Shown piece by piece: positions 16,571-25,841 of a stretch of DNA of 64,000 nucleotides. Position 1 is the stretch's first letter; every line of letters starts with the position of its first letter. Origin of the DNA: Pseudacidobacterium ailaaui (GTDB lineage: Bacteria; Acidobacteriota; Terriglobia; Terriglobales; Acidobacteriaceae); the NCBI RefSeq assembly GCF_000688455.1, contig NZ_JIAL01000001.1, positions 1,023,001 to 1,087,000 on the forward strand. Reading direction: 5' to 3'. The notes under the pieces are model-generated. The model saw nothing but the letters and a program-made list of their open reading frames with translations. It did no database searches and was not told the origin of the DNA. The translations under genes and the position numbers were made by a program.

Positions 16571-19354
16571 CTAAATAACGCTGATGGCGGCAGCACCTAA
16601 CGCCAGCTGCGAAAAGAGCTGTGACCAGTCCAGGATACCGCGCAAAATCGTCGGCCGGAAGGTCTTCTCCGGGACCACAATCGTATCTCCCGGATAAATC
16701 TTTGCCGATTCAAACGTATTTCCCCAAAGTCCGCTGTTCACTGTGCGGCTCACCACTGACCCATCCGCACGAATGATGAACATGTGCTTTTTGTCCGCAT
16801 CGCGGTTGGGACCACCTGCCATCTTCAGATAATCGCCCACCCGACGTCCGGGCATGAACATGAACGAATTCTGGTCATAAACTGCGCCTACAACGTTGAC
16901 CGTGGAGGGCTTCGGAGGCACCACGAAGACATCGCCATCTTCCAGAGGCAGATCGGGAAGGCTGTCTACGCCTCTGGCATCGGGCCGGATCTGCAGAACA
17001 ATCCGGCCGGTCGCACGTAGCTGGTGCAGGCGGGAGAGCAGGTCGCGGGCGCTGGCCTGCGCGGAAGTTGCACTGGCCACATCCTGCGCGGATGCGGCCG
17101 AAGCCGTTCCGGCAAGTACGCCGCGCTGTGTCTCCAGCTCCACACTCTGTACATACTCATCCAGACGCTGCTGCTGCAGTACACGGGTGGATTCGCGGGT
17201 AAATTCCGAGCCGTAAAGATAGGCCCCAGGGGTCAGGCCTCCGGCACGGACCACAAGCTGCCGCAGTGTTTCTCCCGGACGCACGCTGTAGATTCCAGCA
17301 CTGACAAATTCTCCTTCCAGACGTACAAATTTCGTCTGCTGTTCCTGAGGCACCCGCAGATCGGCCTGCGAGAAGACCGTCACCACGTCTCCCGGCTGCA
17401 ACGCCAGGTCTTGTGTGGGATCGTGTTCCAGCACCAGCTTGCCAAGATCAAAAGGGACCAGGGAGGTCTTCAGGGTCTGCGGGTCCATGCGCTCGATGAC
17501 AGCATAATGCCAGTCAATCTCTGGCGCTGAAAGCTGCACATCATTCCGTCGCGTCGCCGAAGCTGTGTTCTGGGTTATCACCCGCCGGAATCCCAGGCTT
17601 CCGCTGCCCGTCAGTTGCGAGGGGTTCAGGGTGCTGCCGGACGACTGCATCGGGGAGGAAGAAGAACTCCCGGATTGCTGAAGCTGCAGGTTTTGAAAAA
17701 GATCAGTCCCCGTGCCGGAGGATGGTGCACCATTGGCCTGCGTTGGCGGGAGCAGCCCCTCATACTGTTGCGGCTGCTGGAGATACACGCTCCCCTGCGC
17801 ATAAGGATATTCATTGGCGCCCGCTCGCCCCTGGCCGGTCTGACCATTCTGGTTTTGCTCATCAGGTCCGGGAGCAACCAGAGCATACTGTCCGTTCGGC
17901 AGCTTCTGGAAGCGGTTCTGCATCTGCCACTGCTGGTAGGCCTGCCGCGATTGCAGGTCCACCGGATGCGAAGGCTGATACTGCACCGGCCCGGAAACAT
18001 AAGGCTGAAACTCCGGAGTCGGCAGCCCTAACTGGGCGCGCTTCCAGTAATAATCGCGCGTGATGAGGGAGTCCTTGTCCGGGATGAGGTCGCTCAACTT
18101 CATCCCCTCGTGCCAGGCAAAGCGCCCGGGATTGGCCGTATTGCCGCGAAGCGTCACCGTCTTTTCAAATCTTGCAGGGATCGAAAGGATGCGCAGCACA
18201 TCTCCATCCCGCAGCACAGTGCCCAGACCAGCAGCGTTATAGGCAACTTCCATGGCCTCCCGCGCCTGGTGCCCATCGTTGCGCTCGATGGAAATGCGGG
18301 CGTCTGCCGCAAGGGAGGAAGCCCCTCCGGCATAGGCCAGCACTTGCTCGATCGTGGTCTTCGCATCCAGCAGCTCATAGATGCCCGGGTGGCGCACACT
18401 TCCGGTAAGCGCTACCTGCGGCCCGGCAGGTGGAATAAAGATGACATCGCCGGCAAGAAGCTGCACGTCCCTCGATTTGTCGCCATTCACAAGCAAGTCA
18501 TAAAGATCAAAGTGCGTCACCGTCTGGCCATTGCGCTTCAGTTGAATGTCGCGCAAAGACCCCTGGCTCGATGGCCCTCCGGAGGAAAACAGCGCATTCA
18601 CCAGCGTACTGAGTGCGCTGACGGTATACATGCCCGGACGCCTCGCCTGCCCCACCACATACACCTGGATCGAGCGGGTCTGTCCAATGTCCACGGTCAG
18701 ATCAAAATTGCGGTAGACCCGTCCGATTTCCGTACGCAGATGCTGGTCCAGCGCCGAAAAAGGAAGCCCCGCGACATGGATGCTCCCCACCTGCGGAAGA
18801 TAAATGGACCCCGTGCGGTCCACACGCACATCTGCATTGAAATTGACCTGCCCCCAGACCCGGATACGCAGCACATCGCCTGCGCCAATGACATAATCCG
18901 CCGTGACCGGCGCCTGTTCCAGCGGAGTAAACGTGGTGGGCACGTAGCGGAACAGGTCAGCCCCGAAAATCGGCAGCACTTCTCCTGTGGTTCCGGCCAC
19001 AAACTTCTGGAACTCGGTCAGCGGTTCGGGAGGAGCAGGAACCGTTGTTGGCAGGATGCTTCTTTGCTGTTGATTACCGGAGGTCCCCAGGTCCGTGTAT
19101 GTCCGCGTGCCCAGGGGTGCGCCCAGAGGAACATTTCTCTCTCCCGTCCCGGCGCCAAGGCCCAGTCCAAGGGACCCTTGGCCCGCTATGTCCACTGCTC
19201 CGCACGCTGCGGAGGCAGCATTGACCGGATCGGAACAGTCTACCTGCCCCTGGTTCTGGCTTTGCGCATCCATGTCCATAGCGCTTTGGGAGTGGACCTG
19301 CGTTGTGGCCGCCAGCAGGAACACCGCGAGAGGAAAGACCAGTTGCTTACGCAT
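16571..19354 (-). CDS. Large polysaccharide export protein (Wza-like, multiple SLBB domains)
   Basis: A 927-residue exported protein. The signal peptide MRKQLVFPLAVFLLAATTQVHS supports the start at 19354; there is no lipobox, unlike Wza. A polysaccharide-export domain (YVIGAGDVLRIRVWGQVNFN, then DRTGSIYLPQVG) lies at about residues 155-235. SLBB-type domains follow (VYVVGQARRPGMYTV; VALTGSVRHPGIYEL; VTLRGNTANPGRF; VRLEGEFVSAGIYSV; VNVVGAVYDQNSFMF). Between the third and fourth is a low-complexity Gln/Ser/Gly-rich insert of ~150 residues. The C terminus (GILDWSQLFSQLALGAAAISVI) is hydrophobic. At over twice the size of Wza, it resembles the long SLBB outer-membrane channels for exopolysaccharide. 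It should form the export pore for a polymer begun by the adjacent sugar transferase. Confidence 0.88.
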   Translation of the reverse strand: MRKQLVFPLAVFLLAATTQVHSQSAMDMDAQSQNQGQVDCSDPVNAASAACGAVDIAGQGSLGLGLGAGTGERNVPLGAPLGTRTYTDLGTSGNQQQRSILPTTVPAPPEPLTEFQKFVAGTTGEVLPIFGADLFRYVPTTFTPLEQAPVTADYVIGAGDVLRIRVWGQVNFNADVRVDRTGSIYLPQVGSIHVAGLPFSALDQHLRTEIGRVYRNFDLTVDIGQTRSIQVYVVGQARRPGMYTVSALSTLVNALFSSGGPSSQGSLRDIQLKRNGQTVTHFDLYDLLVNGDKSRDVQLLAGDVIFIPPAGPQVALTGSVRHPGIYELLDAKTTIEQVLAYAGGASSLAADARISIERNDGHQAREAMEVAYNAAGLGTVLRDGDVLRILSIPARFEKTVTLRGNTANPGRFAWHEGMKLSDLIPDKDSLITRDYYWKRAQLGLPTPEFQPYVSGPVQYQPSHPVDLQSRQAYQQWQMQNRFQKLPNGQYALVAPGPDEQNQNGQTGQGRAGANEYPYAQGSVYLQQPQQYEGLLPPTQANGAPSSGTGTDLFQNLQLQQSGSSSSSPMQSSGSTLNPSQLTGSGSLGFRRVITQNTASATRRNDVQLSAPEIDWHYAVIERMDPQTLKTSLVPFDLGKLVLEHDPTQDLALQPGDVVTVFSQADLRVPQEQQTKFVRLEGEFVSAGIYSVRPGETLRQLVVRAGGLTPGAYLYGSEFTRESTRVLQQQRLDEYVQSVELETQRGVLAGTASAASAQDVASATSAQASARDLLSRLHQLRATGRIVLQIRPDARGVDSLPDLPLEDGDVFVVPPKPSTVNVVGAVYDQNSFMFMPGRRVGDYLKMAGGPNRDADKKHMFIIRADGSVVSRTVNSGLWGNTFESAKIYPGDTIVVPEKTFRPTILRGILDWSQLFSQLALGAAAISVI

Positions 19355-19491
19355 AACACATGCAGCACGCCTCTGAGGCCGGCCGCGTATTGACTCCTTG
19401 AAACAGCGTGTCGTTTTCAATCCCACGTGCAGGGGCCTTGCGCTGCTGCAACTCTACAGGCGGCCCCGGTGCGCCATCGTGCGCTCTTGCA

Positions 19492-19851
19492 TCACTGCTT
19501 TTCGACTACATGGACGATAAACTTCATTTCCGCATGGCCCGCACCGCAAAACCGCGAGCAGCTTCCCGGAAAATCTCCTGTCTGCTCGGGAGTGACCTCT
19601 ACTTCCACGGTCTTGTGCTTCGGCATCTCCTCACGGATACCAAGCCCTTTGACGGCCAGTCCATGATCCACATCATCTGAGATCAGCACCAGCCGCACAG
19701 GCTCGCCCTTCACCAACGTGATCTCTCCGGGGACAAACTGATACCGCTTGGCATGAATGGTGATGGTGCGTTCCGCCTGCGCCCCCAGAAAAGCAGGCAC
19801 AACCCATACCATCATCAGAAAGACAAAGAAACAGCGCCGGACCTGGTTCAC
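19492..19851 (-). CDS. Stand-alone exported CuA-type cupredoxin (COX2-like domain)
   Basis: A 119-residue protein with an N-terminal signal or anchor (RRCFFVFLMMVWVVPAFLGAQA) and one cupredoxin domain. All dinuclear copper-centre ligands of cytochrome oxidase subunit II are in place: His63 in DDVDHGLAV, Cys98 and Cys102 in CSRFCGAGH, His106 and Met109. The second transmembrane helix of true COX2 is missing, and no oxidase subunit is nearby. It probably transfers electrons or carries copper in the periplasm. The GTG at 19851 was chosen because AAAGGA lies just before it and the signal peptide begins there; longer in-frame extensions lack sense. The ends of the coding region are clear. Confidence 0.75.
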   Translation of the reverse strand: MNQVRRCFFVFLMMVWVVPAFLGAQAERTITIHAKRYQFVPGEITLVKGEPVRLVLISDDVDHGLAVKGLGIREEMPKHKTVEVEVTPEQTGDFPGSCSRFCGAGHAEMKFIVHVVEKQ

Positions 19852-20045
19852 GAATCCTTTACCCTTGACTTCTTTTGAATCCCTAACCCTGACTTCCTTT
19901 ATTGTACAGACGGGCGGGGGAAACAAAGGCGCTCCACGGCGGGGAGGATAAAACTGCTCAACCCTCTGCATCTTCAGGACCGCCGGCGAATCTTATCCTT
20001 GACATAGTACAAGCAGACTCCATGCAGCACAGAGGAGGACCAGAC

Positions 20046-21044
<999 letters not shown>

Positions 21045-21048
21045 TCCT

Positions 21049-21085
21049 TGTCCGGAAATGGACAGGCCATGCCCATTTCCGGACA
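21049..21085 (+). promoter_or_regulatory. Tandem TGT-N10-ACA elements upstream of the winged-helix/ATPase gene
   Basis: Site A at 21049-21064 is TGTCC-GGAAAT-GGACA. Site B at 21070-21085 is TGCCC-ATTTCC-GGACA. They are 21 bp apart, exactly as at 539-575. Their asymmetric cores are reverse complements, so the pair also reads as a perfect 12-bp inverted repeat (21050-21061 / 21073-21084). They begin only 4 bp after the aldo/keto reductase stop. Confidence 0.6.
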
Positions 21086-21105
21086 GCATCGGGACAACGA
21101 TGCTG
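21084..21105. repeat. Inverted repeat CAGCATCG / CGATGCTG
   Basis: Arms at 21084-21091 and 21098-21105 surround a 6-nt loop. It directly abuts the second TGT-N10-ACA element and may be a 3' hairpin of the aldo/keto reductase transcript; no T-run follows. Confidence 0.45.
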
Positions 21106-21153
21106 GAAACGAAACCCTTATCCTTGCAACAATGGCCATGTCTTCTCGTGCGT

Positions 21154-21169
21154 TGGCCCATGGTTTGCT
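21154..21169 (+). promoter_or_regulatory. Putative sigma-54 promoter of the winged-helix/ATPase gene
   Basis: TGGCCCATGGTTTGCT fits the -24/-12 consensus (TGGCACG-N4-TTGCW) at 10 of 12 fixed positions, with GG and GC exactly 10 nt apart. It lies 69 bp after the tandem upstream elements and predicts a start near 21180, giving a ~45-nt leader before the ATG at 21225. Confidence 0.55.
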
Positions 21170-21224
21170 AACAGTTACAGAAAAAACAAGTCTTAGCTGA
21201 CAAGGTTGCTGAAGAATTTTCCTT

Positions 21225-22979
21225 ATGAAGCAGTTTGGTTGCTTCCGGATCGATGCTCAGAACGAATTGCTTTGGCGTGACGGCAAACCGGTGCCGCTCG
21301 CACCCAAGCCATTTGCCGTCCTGCGCTATCTGGTGGAGAGCCCCCAGCGCCTGATTACCCATGACGAGCTTCTTGATGCGCTCTGGCCGGAAACCTATGT
21401 TCAGCCTCAGGTACTGCGCACTTATATCCTGGAGCTGCGCAAGGTCCTCGGCGATGACCCTGACCGTCCGCAATATATTCTGACCGTTCCCAAGCGGGGA
21501 TATCGCTTTGTATGCGGAGTTGAGGAGGTCCACGGTTCCTCACCGTCCGGCGCATCCGCAACCGAAGCAGGAGTGGGCCTTGTTGGACGTGAAGCCGAAC
21601 TGGCAAAGCTTGAAAGCGATTTTGCCCGGGCCCTCCGGGGACAGCGCCAGATGGTCTTTCTCTGCGGCGATGCGGGCATGGGGAAGACCTTCCTTGTGGA
21701 CGCCTTTTGTGAGCGTGTCGGTCACAGCAGCCATCTGCGGATTGCCCGGGGCCAGTCGATGGAGGGTTTCGGCGGCAAGGAGGCGCTCTACCCCGTCCGC
21801 GAGGCACTGGGGCAACTGCTAGCCTATGAAAGGCCCAGCCAGGTCCTGGCCAGACTGGTCCCGGGCTGGTTTGGCAAAAAGGCCGAGGACCCAGGCAGGC
21901 CTCCTTCCCTGGGAGAATTGTGCGAGGCAGTCGAAGCACTGGCACAGGAGGAACCGCTTTTACTGGTCTTTGAAGATCTGCATTGGGCCGACGCTTCCAC
22001 GCTCGACTTCATCTCTGCTCTGGCCCGCAGGCGCGGGCAGGCCCGTCTGATGCTGCTGGCAAGCTGCCGTCCGGGAGAATTGGATGGGCAGCATCCGCTG
22101 AAGCGCCTGAAAGAGGACCTGACCACGCACCGCCTCTGTTGCGTCATCCCTCTTCTGGCCCTCGACCGCGAAGCCGTCGCCGGATATCTCAAGCGTCAGC
22201 TTCAGACCAGTTGCCTGCCCTCCGGCCTGGCCAGTTTCGTCCATCAGCACTCTGAAGGCAATCCGCTGTTCATGGCCGCCATTCTTGACCATTTGCAAAG
22301 AGAGCGTCTCATGGAGAACCAAAATGGCACCTGGCAGCTGTCGCTCCCTCTGTCAGAGATCGAACTGGGAATCCCCCAGGGCCTGCTCGGCATGATGGAC
22401 CTCCAACTGGAGCGCCTGTCTGAGGCGGACCGGCGGCTGCTTGAAGCTGGCAGTATCGTCGGCGCCATTTTTCCTGCCTGGGCCGCAGCCGCTGCCTTAA
22501 AGACCGGCGTACCGGATGTGGAAGATGAGTTTGCCTCGCTTGCCAGGCGGACGCGCCTGCTGAATCCGGCCGGGCAGGATGAGCTGCCGGACGGTACGCG
22601 CTCCACGTTTTATGTGTTCGCGCATGGACTGTTTCGTGAAGCCCTCTACTCGCGACAGCCAGCGGCCCGCCGCGCAGAGCGGCACCGCCGCGTCGCAGAA
22701 CATCTGAAGACCATGTTTGCCGGAAGTGAGGCAAATATTGCCTCGGAGCTGGCCCGTCACTATGAAGCCGCAGGCTGCTGGCAACAAGCCATTGAAGCGC
22801 TGCATCTGGCCGCCGACACCGCCGGAAACCGTGAAGCACAACACGCCGCCTGCGAGATGCTCCGCCACGCGCTGGACCTGTGTACCCATCTGAAGGCGCA
22901 GGAGCGCAAGGCCCTTGAACCGGTCCTCAAGAAAAAGCTGAAAAAATACTCCGAATGGACCTCGATGGAGATCGCCTGA
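21225..22979 (+). CDS. Winged-helix (OmpR/CadC-type) - AAA/NACHT-like ATPase fusion regulator
   Basis: A 584-residue cytoplasmic protein. Residues 1-97 are a C-terminal-type response-regulator DNA-binding domain placed at the N terminus (FRIDAQNELLWRDG, PKPFAVLRYLVESP, LRTYILELRKVLGDD, ILTVPKRGYRFV). A P-loop ATPase follows, with Walker A GDAGMGKT at 148-155 and Walker B LLLVFEDLHWAD. Winged-helix-like and helical segments then end in an amphipathic basic tail. The layout resembles the signal-integrating STAND/AfsR-like 'predicted ATPase' regulators, but the long TPR tail of many of these is absent or short. The ligand and target genes are unknown. The upstream region carries paired enhancer-like sites and a sigma-54-like promoter. 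Confidence 0.85.
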   Translation: MKQFGCFRIDAQNELLWRDGKPVPLAPKPFAVLRYLVESPQRLITHDELLDALWPETYVQPQVLRTYILELRKVLGDDPDRPQYILTVPKRGYRFVCGVEEVHGSSPSGASATEAGVGLVGREAELAKLESDFARALRGQRQMVFLCGDAGMGKTFLVDAFCERVGHSSHLRIARGQSMEGFGGKEALYPVREALGQLLAYERPSQVLARLVPGWFGKKAEDPGRPPSLGELCEAVEALAQEEPLLLVFEDLHWADASTLDFISALARRRGQARLMLLASCRPGELDGQHPLKRLKEDLTTHRLCCVIPLLALDREAVAGYLKRQLQTSCLPSGLASFVHQHSEGNPLFMAAILDHLQRERLMENQNGTWQLSLPLSEIELGIPQGLLGMMDLQLERLSEADRRLLEAGSIVGAIFPAWAAAAALKTGVPDVEDEFASLARRTRLLNPAGQDELPDGTRSTFYVFAHGLFREALYSRQPAARRAERHRRVAEHLKTMFAGSEANIASELARHYEAAGCWQQAIEALHLAADTAGNREAQHAACEMLRHALDLCTHLKAQERKALEPVLKKKLKKYSEWTSMEIA

Positions 22980-23034
22980 CGGCTTGGGCGGTACGTCTGC
23001 AGGTTGAGCGGGTGGGCTATGGCTGAACTTTGCC

Positions 23035-23694
23035 TCAGCGCGTGGGAATCGCAGTAGGCCGCACCGGCCCCATTTCTTTGGTCATCTGATAGGTGTAGCG
23101 GATACGATGGATGACGGTGATCGTGGAAAGAACGGCCAGCACCCAGAGCACAGGCGCCATCACCCCCCAGCGATTGAAGAGCGCGCCCAGAATGATCAGC
23201 ACAATGCGCTCGGGACGCTCCATGAAACCCACTTTGCATTGCCCGATAAGCGCTTCGGCCCGCGCCCGCGTATAGCTGACCATCAATGAAGTGACCATGA
23301 CAAAGGCGGCCAGCACCACGTAAAAGAAGCGGTTGCCCCGGGCATAAAACACGAGCAGCCCGAAGAACAGCACCACGTCCGAATAGCGGTCGATCACGGA
23401 ATCAAAAAACGCCCCGAAGACCGTCACCTGGTCAGTCTGCCGGGCGACCCGACCATCCACCATGTCAAAGATTCCTGCGCCAATGATCACCAGGCCGGCA
23501 TAGAGAAACATCCGCACGTAGTTGTGTTCGTTGGCGTAACCAAACAGAATGGCGGCAATCGTGTTGATCAGAAGCCCAATAAAGGTCAGGACATTCGGCG
23601 AAATGCGGGTCAGCGCCAGGCCATTCACGATGGCCTGGAGCAACACTCCACAGGCCCGCCCAAAGGCATTCGTCCAGCTTTTATTGGAGGCCAT
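23035..23694 (-). CDS. CDP-alcohol phosphatidyltransferase family protein
   Basis: A 219-residue integral membrane enzyme with about six TM helices. The diagnostic motif D-G-x2-A-R-x8-G-x3-D-x3-D is present in MVDGRVARQTDQVTVFGAFFDSVIDR. It joins a CDP-activated lipid to an alcohol; candidates are phosphatidylglycerophosphate synthase or phosphatidylinositol-phosphate synthase, which cannot be separated by eye. It lies 6 bp after greA and probably shares its transcript (ruvX-greA-this gene). It converges on the winged-helix/ATPase gene. Confidence 0.88.
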   Translation of the reverse strand: MASNKSWTNAFGRACGVLLQAIVNGLALTRISPNVLTFIGLLINTIAAILFGYANEHNYVRMFLYAGLVIIGAGIFDMVDGRVARQTDQVTVFGAFFDSVIDRYSDVVLFFGLLVFYARGNRFFYVVLAAFVMVTSLMVSYTRARAEALIGQCKVGFMERPERIVLIILGALFNRWGVMAPVLWVLAVLSTITVIHRIRYTYQMTKEMGPVRPTAIPTR

Positions 23695-23700
23695 GACAGC

Positions 23701-24186
23701 TTATTCCGCTTTTGCTTCCACTTCATCGTGGATGGTCGTCAGCTTCAGGATCTCAAGCTGGCGCTTTCCATTGGGCGTGACTACGGTGACTTCATCGCCC
23801 ACCTGTTTGCCGACCAGGGCCCGACCGATGGGAGAGGTGGTTGAAATCAGCCCCTTGCTCACATCAGACTCCTCACTGGTCACCAGCTTGTACTCAATTT
23901 CCTCGTCCTTGGAAGGATCATAGACGACCACTGTGGAGCCGAATGCCACGCGGTCTTTGGGAATATTGGCTAGATTGACCAGAGACAGCTCCGCCATGCG
24001 CTTTTTCAGCTGGCCCAGGCGCGCATTCACAAATTCCTGGCGCTGTTTGGCCATGTGATATTCGGCGTTTTCGCTCAGGTCCCCCAGCGCTGCCGCTTTC
24101 TTGATCTCCTGAGGAAGCTCGTGAGCAAGTTCATGCTCAAGCTGCTTGATTTCTTCGAGCAGTTTTTTCTTGATATGTTCAGGCAT
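23701..24186 (-). CDS. greA: Transcription elongation factor GreA
   Basis: A 161-residue factor that rescues backtracked RNA polymerase by stimulating transcript cleavage. The N-terminal coiled coil (residues ~1-75) includes the tip motif GDLSENAEYHMAK, whose acidic residues enter the polymerase secondary channel. The C-terminal FKBP-like domain includes VVVYDPSKDEE, TTSPIGRALVGKQVGDEV and the final region. The start at 24186 (MPEHIKKKL) matches the family; an upstream extension of 33 codons is rejected. A TATAAT box and a hairpin occur in its leader, so it likely has its own promoter within the ruvX-greA gap. Confidence 0.95.
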   Translation of the reverse strand: MPEHIKKKLLEEIKQLEHELAHELPQEIKKAAALGDLSENAEYHMAKQRQEFVNARLGQLKKRMAELSLVNLANIPKDRVAFGSTVVVYDPSKDEEIEYKLVTSEESDVSKGLISTTSPIGRALVGKQVGDEVTVVTPNGKRQLEILKLTTIHDEVEAKAE

Positions 24187-24202
24187 GGAAAATAGTCCGT
24201 CG

Positions 24203-24227
24203 CGGCCCTGGAGTTTAGGCAGGGCCG
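24203..24227 (-). promoter_or_regulatory. Hairpin in the greA leader
   Basis: Perfect 8-bp arms CGGCCCTG (24203-24210) and CAGGGCCG (24220-24227) flank a 9-nt loop. It lies 16 nt upstream of the greA ATG and downstream of the -10-like box, so it would be in the 5' leader. It could act in attenuation or ribosome access. Confidence 0.5.
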
Positions 24228-24264
24228 TTCCAGCACGGCCAAACCAGATCACCGCTGAACTTTT

Positions 24265-24270
24265 ATTATA
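24265..24270 (-). promoter_or_regulatory. Consensus -10 box (TATAAT) upstream of greA
   Basis: The minus strand reads TATAAT here, 78 nt upstream of the greA start. A good -35 at 16-18 bp is not obvious (the best is TTGTGA at 15 bp), so strength is uncertain. Confidence 0.4.
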
Positions 24271-24285
24271 CCGTCCCGGCGGCAA

Positions 24286-24756
24286 TCACAAAGAGGGACC
24301 GCTCGTCTCTGGCCCCGGGGCATCTTGCCTTCTCGTCTCCAGGAACTCCTGGAGGACCAGCACAGCGGCCACCTGGTCCACTACACGGCCGTGCTCAGCA
24401 CGATGACGTCCGGCCTCATACAGAATACGGTGCGCCTCGGCCGTTGTAAGCCGCTCGTCCCACAGATGGACCGGAAGCGCGGCCACCTCGGCCAGTGCCT
24501 GCGCAAATTTCTGGACTTTCTCTGCCTGCCGGCCCCTTTCTCCTGAAAGGTGGAGCGGGTGGCCCACGACAATCTCCTGGCAGCCATATTTTCTTGCCAG
24601 CCGCGCTAAAGAACGCAGGTCGGCCCGTGGGTTCTTACGCTCCAGTGTCAGCACCGGCTGCGCCGTCAGGCCCAGAGCATCGGAGACAGCCACGCCGATG
24701 CGGCGGTTTCCCACGTCCAGTCCCAGGATGCGCGGCACCTCTTCCATAAGAGTCAT
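24286..24756 (-). CDS. ruvX: Putative pre-16S rRNA nuclease / Holliday junction resolvase-like protein
   Basis: A 156-residue YqgF-family RNase H-fold nuclease, implicated in 16S rRNA 5'-end maturation. It has the N-terminal LGLDVGNRRIGVAVSD motif (catalytic Asp14), IVVGHPLHLSGERG, the second acidic motif LWDERLTTAEAHR, and the terminal VVDQVAAVLVLQEFLE. The start at 24756 is preferred; ATG 24747 would also give an intact domain. It is divergent from mltG, a neighbour pairing common in bacteria, with about 95 bp between the starts. The C terminus is a short disordered Pro/Gly/Ser tail. Confidence 0.92.
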   Translation of the reverse strand: MTLMEEVPRILGLDVGNRRIGVAVSDALGLTAQPVLTLERKNPRADLRSLARLARKYGCQEIVVGHPLHLSGERGRQAEKVQKFAQALAEVAALPVHLWDERLTTAEAHRILYEAGRHRAEHGRVVDQVAAVLVLQEFLETRRQDAPGPETSGPSL

Positions 24757-24851
24757 CTTACGCGCAGAATGGCCCGTCTCGATCTGGCGAAAAATACCCG
24801 CATCATACAATTCAGATAGGGAATCAAAACAACTTACAGGTCACTCTGGAA

Positions 24852-25841
24852 TTGCGACGTCTATTACTTCTTGCAGTCATTGCAGTCCTGCTCTTCATCG
24901 GGTTTTCCCTTGATGTGCCTCGCGGGCCACGGTCGGAGACGTTTTTAGACATCCCGCCACGTACAGGATCCAGCCAGATCGCCGCGCTCTTGCAGTCTCG
25001 CGGCCTCATCTGGAACCGGTATGTGTTCGACGCCATGCGTCTCATCAAGGGTGGGACCCTGAAGGCCGGAGAGTATCGCTTTGATCACCCGGCGCGTATG
25101 TCTGAGGTGTACGCGCGTCTGGAAAGAGGAGACGTCTATACCGTGGCCTTCACCATCCCGGAAGGGGCCAATATTTTTGATGTGGCCCAGCGGGTGGAAA
25201 CTGCCAGACTGGGCAGCAGAGAGGCATTTCTCCAGGCGGCACACAAGGACGTGAATTTGATCGCGGACATGGAGCCAAATGCACAGACCGTGGAAGGATA
25301 CCTCTTTCCCGACACTTATCACTTTTCCCGTCACGCCACACCGGACCAGATGATCGCCGCCATGGTCCATCGCTTCCGGCAGGCGGCAGACAGCATTGAC
25401 CTGCTGGGGAATTATCATGCAGTGGTGACCCTGGCCTCTCTGGTCGAGCGCGAAACCCCCATCCAGAGCGAGCGCCCGCTGGTGGCCAGCGTCTTCGTCA
25501 ATCGCATGAACAAGGGGATGCCTTTGATGACAGACCCTTCTGTGATTTATGCCGATCTGTTAGAAGGGAAGTACAGGGGCACCATTTTCCGCTCCGACCT
25601 GGACGGCGATTCGCCCTATAACACGTATAAACATACGGGACTGCCGCCGGGTCCCATCTGCAATCCCGGTATCGTATCGCTCCAGGCCGCGATGCATCCG
25701 GCAAAGACCGAGTTTTTATACTTTGTCGCCGCAAGCGCGGACCCATCCGGCAACTCCCGCTTTGCCAAGACACTCGAAGAACACGAGAAAAATGTTCAGG
25801 CTTATAGAGAGTCCCAGAGGATGGCGGGACTGAAAAAATAA
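24852..25841 (+). CDS. mltG: Endolytic murein transglycosylase
   Basis: A 329-residue YceG/MltG enzyme that cleaves nascent peptidoglycan and thereby sets glycan strand length. It has one N-terminal TM helix (LLLLAVIAVLLFIGFSL) anchoring it in the inner membrane. A LysM-like region follows (TVAFTIPEGANIFDVAQRV), then the catalytic domain with EGYLFPDTYHF, LASLVERETP (presumed catalytic Glu199), VFVNRMNKGMPLMTDPSVIYA, SPYNTYKHTGLPPGPICNPG and YFVAASADPSG. Length is typical. It starts with TTG at 24852 with only weak ribosome-site complementarity. Transcribed divergently from ruvX. Confidence 0.95.
   Translation: MRRLLLLAVIAVLLFIGFSLDVPRGPRSETFLDIPPRTGSSQIAALLQSRGLIWNRYVFDAMRLIKGGTLKAGEYRFDHPARMSEVYARLERGDVYTVAFTIPEGANIFDVAQRVETARLGSREAFLQAAHKDVNLIADMEPNAQTVEGYLFPDTYHFSRHATPDQMIAAMVHRFRQAADSIDLLGNYHAVVTLASLVERETPIQSERPLVASVFVNRMNKGMPLMTDPSVIYADLLEGKYRGTIFRSDLDGDSPYNTYKHTGLPPGPICNPGIVSLQAAMHPAKTEFLYFVAASADPSGNSRFAKTLEEHEKNVQAYRESQRMAGLKK

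Noticed and set aside
18110-19393. 427-codon plus-strand frame opposite the SLBB gene
   Set aside because: The composition is that of an antisense shadow (His/Arg/Gln-rich); the minus strand shows clear export and SLBB motifs.
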